Shown here one piece after another: positions 58,820-59,943 of a DNA stretch of 59,943 nucleotides. The translations under genes were made by a program, and so were the position numbers. Each line of letters opens with the position of its first letter. Positions within the stretch are counted from its first letter, which is position 1. The stretch comes from JALYTY01 sp964546935 (GTDB lineage: Bacteria; Vulcanimicrobiota; Vulcanimicrobiia; Vulcanimicrobiales; Vulcanimicrobiaceae): the NCBI GenBank assembly GCA_964546935.1, contig CAZJLJ010000016.1, forward strand, positions 1-59,943. Direction: 5' to 3'. Below the pieces are notes generated by a model. It made no database searches, was not told where the DNA came from, and worked only from the letters and a program-made list of their open reading frames with translations.

Positions 58820-58833
58820 TACCACACTTGGTA
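58820..58833. promoter_or_regulatory. Candidate HxlR operator, TACCA-N4-TGGTA
   Basis: Perfect inverted repeat TACCA (58820-58824) and TGGTA (58829-58833), 33 nt upstream of doxX, where it could overlap the transcription start. Confidence 0.4.
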
Positions 58834-58865
58834 GCAGCAAAGCAAACGATTTCGACAAGGAAACC

Positions 58866-59357
58866 ATGACTAACAGCCTTCCACTTCTTTTTAAAACGCA
58901 CGACCGGTTCAACGATGCGGCGCTGCTCGTGCTCCGCTTGGCGATGGGGGTCGTGATGTTCCCGCACGGCGCCCAGAAAGTGCTCGGTTGGTTCGGCGGC
59001 TACGGCTTCGGCCCGACGATGCAGTCCTTCACGACCGTGATGCACATCCCACCGTTCTTTGCCGTCCTCGCAATCCTGGCGGAATTCGCCGGCTCCATTC
59101 TCTTGATCTTCGGCGTCTTAACGCGCTTGTCGGCACTTGCCATCAGCGTCAATATGCTCGTCGCGGTGGTGATGGTTCATCACGCGAACGGTTTCTTCAT
59201 GAACTGGACCGGACAGCAAAAAGGCGAAGGCATCGAGTACTTCATCTATGCCCTCGCAGTCGGCATCATCTTAGTGATCGCGGGCCCCGGACGTTACTCG
59301 ATCGACCGGCTCATCTCGAACGCACTACATCCGAAATCTGCTTCAGGTCCTCGATAA
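58866..59357 (+). CDS. DoxX family membrane protein
   Basis: 163 residues, four membrane helices. LLVLRLAMGVVMFPHGAQKVLGWFGGYG is the DoxX/DoxD signature, followed by LAEFAGSILLIFGVLTRLSALAISVNMLVA. DoxX proteins take part in thiosulfate/quinone metabolism or membrane oxidoreductase complexes with SodA and SseA. Pairing with HxlR is common and suggests thiol-stress control. The last 47 nt overlap the convergent udgX gene. The start codon lies in a sequence resembling the palindromic repeat found upstream of pgk. Confidence 0.88.
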   Translation: MTNSLPLLFKTHDRFNDAALLVLRLAMGVVMFPHGAQKVLGWFGGYGFGPTMQSFTTVMHIPPFFAVLAILAEFAGSILLIFGVLTRLSALAISVNMLVAVVMVHHANGFFMNWTGQQKGEGIEYFIYALAVGIILVIAGPGRYSIDRLISNALHPKSASGPR

Positions 59358-59943
59358 ATTTTCCGAGTTCCCGATGGCGAGCTTCGTCATCGGGAGCGCG
59401 CAAAATCGCAGACGGATGGACTGTTGCAATCAATCGCGGCGCAAGTTCTGAAGAGAGAATTTCGCCGCGATGTTGCGTTAAACGAAAACGCGGCCCCATC
59501 AGCGCCTGCGCCGCCGTAGCACCCAACGCTACGACAATTTCGGGACGAACGACTCTCATCTCGGCCTCAAGCCATGGACGGCACGCCTGAATTTCGACCG
59601 TACGTGGTTTTTGGTGAATTCGCCGCTTTCCACGCGTGATGAATTTGAAATGCTTGACCGCGTTCGTAATGTAAGTGTCGCGCGGGTCGATCCCGGCTTC
59701 TTCCATCGCCTTTCGCAATAGTTTTCCAGCCGGGCCGACAAACGGATGCCCTTGGCGATCTTCACTATCACCGGGCTGTTCACCGACGAACATGAACTTC
59801 GCTCGCGCCTTGCCTTCACCAAAGACCGTTTGCGTCGCGAATTTATACAAATCGCATCCATGGCAACACGTTGCCGCTTCGCGCAAACTCTTCAGTGTTA
59901 ATTTCGGCGGAAGATACTCGGCAGCGGAACGTTCGTGCACCAT
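59311..59943 (-). CDS. udgX: UdgX-type uracil-DNA glycosylase
   Basis: 210 residues; the ATG is at the window edge, and the length matches known UdgX so the gene is probably complete. The Fe-S cluster Cys pair is CHGC near residues 27-30; GEQPGDSED is motif A of UdgX-like enzymes. The diagnostic loop KRRIHQKP (residues 106-113) is present with His110, the residue that in mycobacterial UdgX attacks the sugar and leaves the enzyme covalently bound to the abasic site. HPSAI is the late motif. Confidence 0.9.
   Translation of the reverse strand: MVHERSAAEYLPPKLTLKSLREAATCCHGCDLYKFATQTVFGEGKARAKFMFVGEQPGDSEDRQGHPFVGPAGKLLRKAMEEAGIDPRDTYITNAVKHFKFITRGKRRIHQKPRTVEIQACRPWLEAEMRVVRPEIVVALGATAAQALMGPRFRLTQHRGEILSSELAPRLIATVHPSAILRAPDDEARHRELGKFIEDLKQISDVVRSR

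Overview
The window is a bacterial chromosome segment of moderately high GC with five 100-base N runs (scaffold gaps at 12888-12987, 21491-21590, 35580-35679, 44945-45044 and 50949-51048). Gene content is mostly housekeeping and densely packed, with many 1-30 nt overlaps and frequent TTG/GTG starts. WhiA, DivIVA, SepF, CsaB with a DUF5693 protein, and RqcP occur together with Mfd, flagellar rod genes and a lipoprotein-processing pair (Lgt, LspA). This points to an uncultivated Terrabacteria-like lineage; the Eremiobacterota (WPS-2) is my best guess, by inference only.

Layout. 1-5 kb: the tail of a membrane protein, mfd, and a PpiC-type lipoprotein foldase, with two good terminators. 5-10.5 kb: mazG with a half-length methylase domain, a 3-aminobutyryl-CoA ammonia-lyase homologue, a DUF2269 membrane protein and a pirin; on the minus strand, MATE pump, small protein and AraC regulator. 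10.5-17.6 kb: rqcP-whiA, then the glycolytic run gap-pgk-tpiA-gpmI and punA. The gap-pgk spacer is a tandem palindromic repeat cluster, and a further copy of the repeat forms the tpiA/gpmI junction. 17.6-23 kb (minus): flagellar flgF-flgG, a rod-binding FlgJ-like protein and a FliA-type sigma factor, with a Tat-signal protein, an O-mannosyltransferase-like glycosyltransferase and a decayed ORF mixed in. 23-32 kb: a divergent CheR-like protein and a 2085-residue hybrid histidine kinase with eleven 92-residue HAMP units, facing an RsbU-like phosphatase fused to an anti-sigma kinase domain.

32-36.8 kb (minus): operon lgt-yggS-sepF-divIVA-leuB-fabH. 36.8-40.6 kb (plus): overlapping ccdA-lspA-rluD-tgt and a DJ-1/PfpI protein. 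40.6-47.7 kb (minus): tRNA-Val with a duplicated 3' half, enoyl-CoA hydratase, an unassigned structured leader, and DUF5693-csaB-ileS. 47.8-60 kb: AraC regulator, DUF2254 and DUF202 membrane proteins, a glycine-zipper protein, an RsbW-like kinase, a C-terminal processing protease, an EamA transporter, a Sua5-type enzyme without a visible start codon, several exported proteins, an aminotransferase, a HxlR/DoxX divergent pair and UdgX.

Connecting themes. Cell envelope and division genes (lgt, lspA, sepF, divIVA, csaB) are interleaved with lipid and translation genes. The signalling cluster has two RsbW-like ATPase domains but no visible STAS antagonist. Several genes have a good -10 hexamer only 6-12 nt before the start codon, suggesting leaderless or near-leaderless transcripts.
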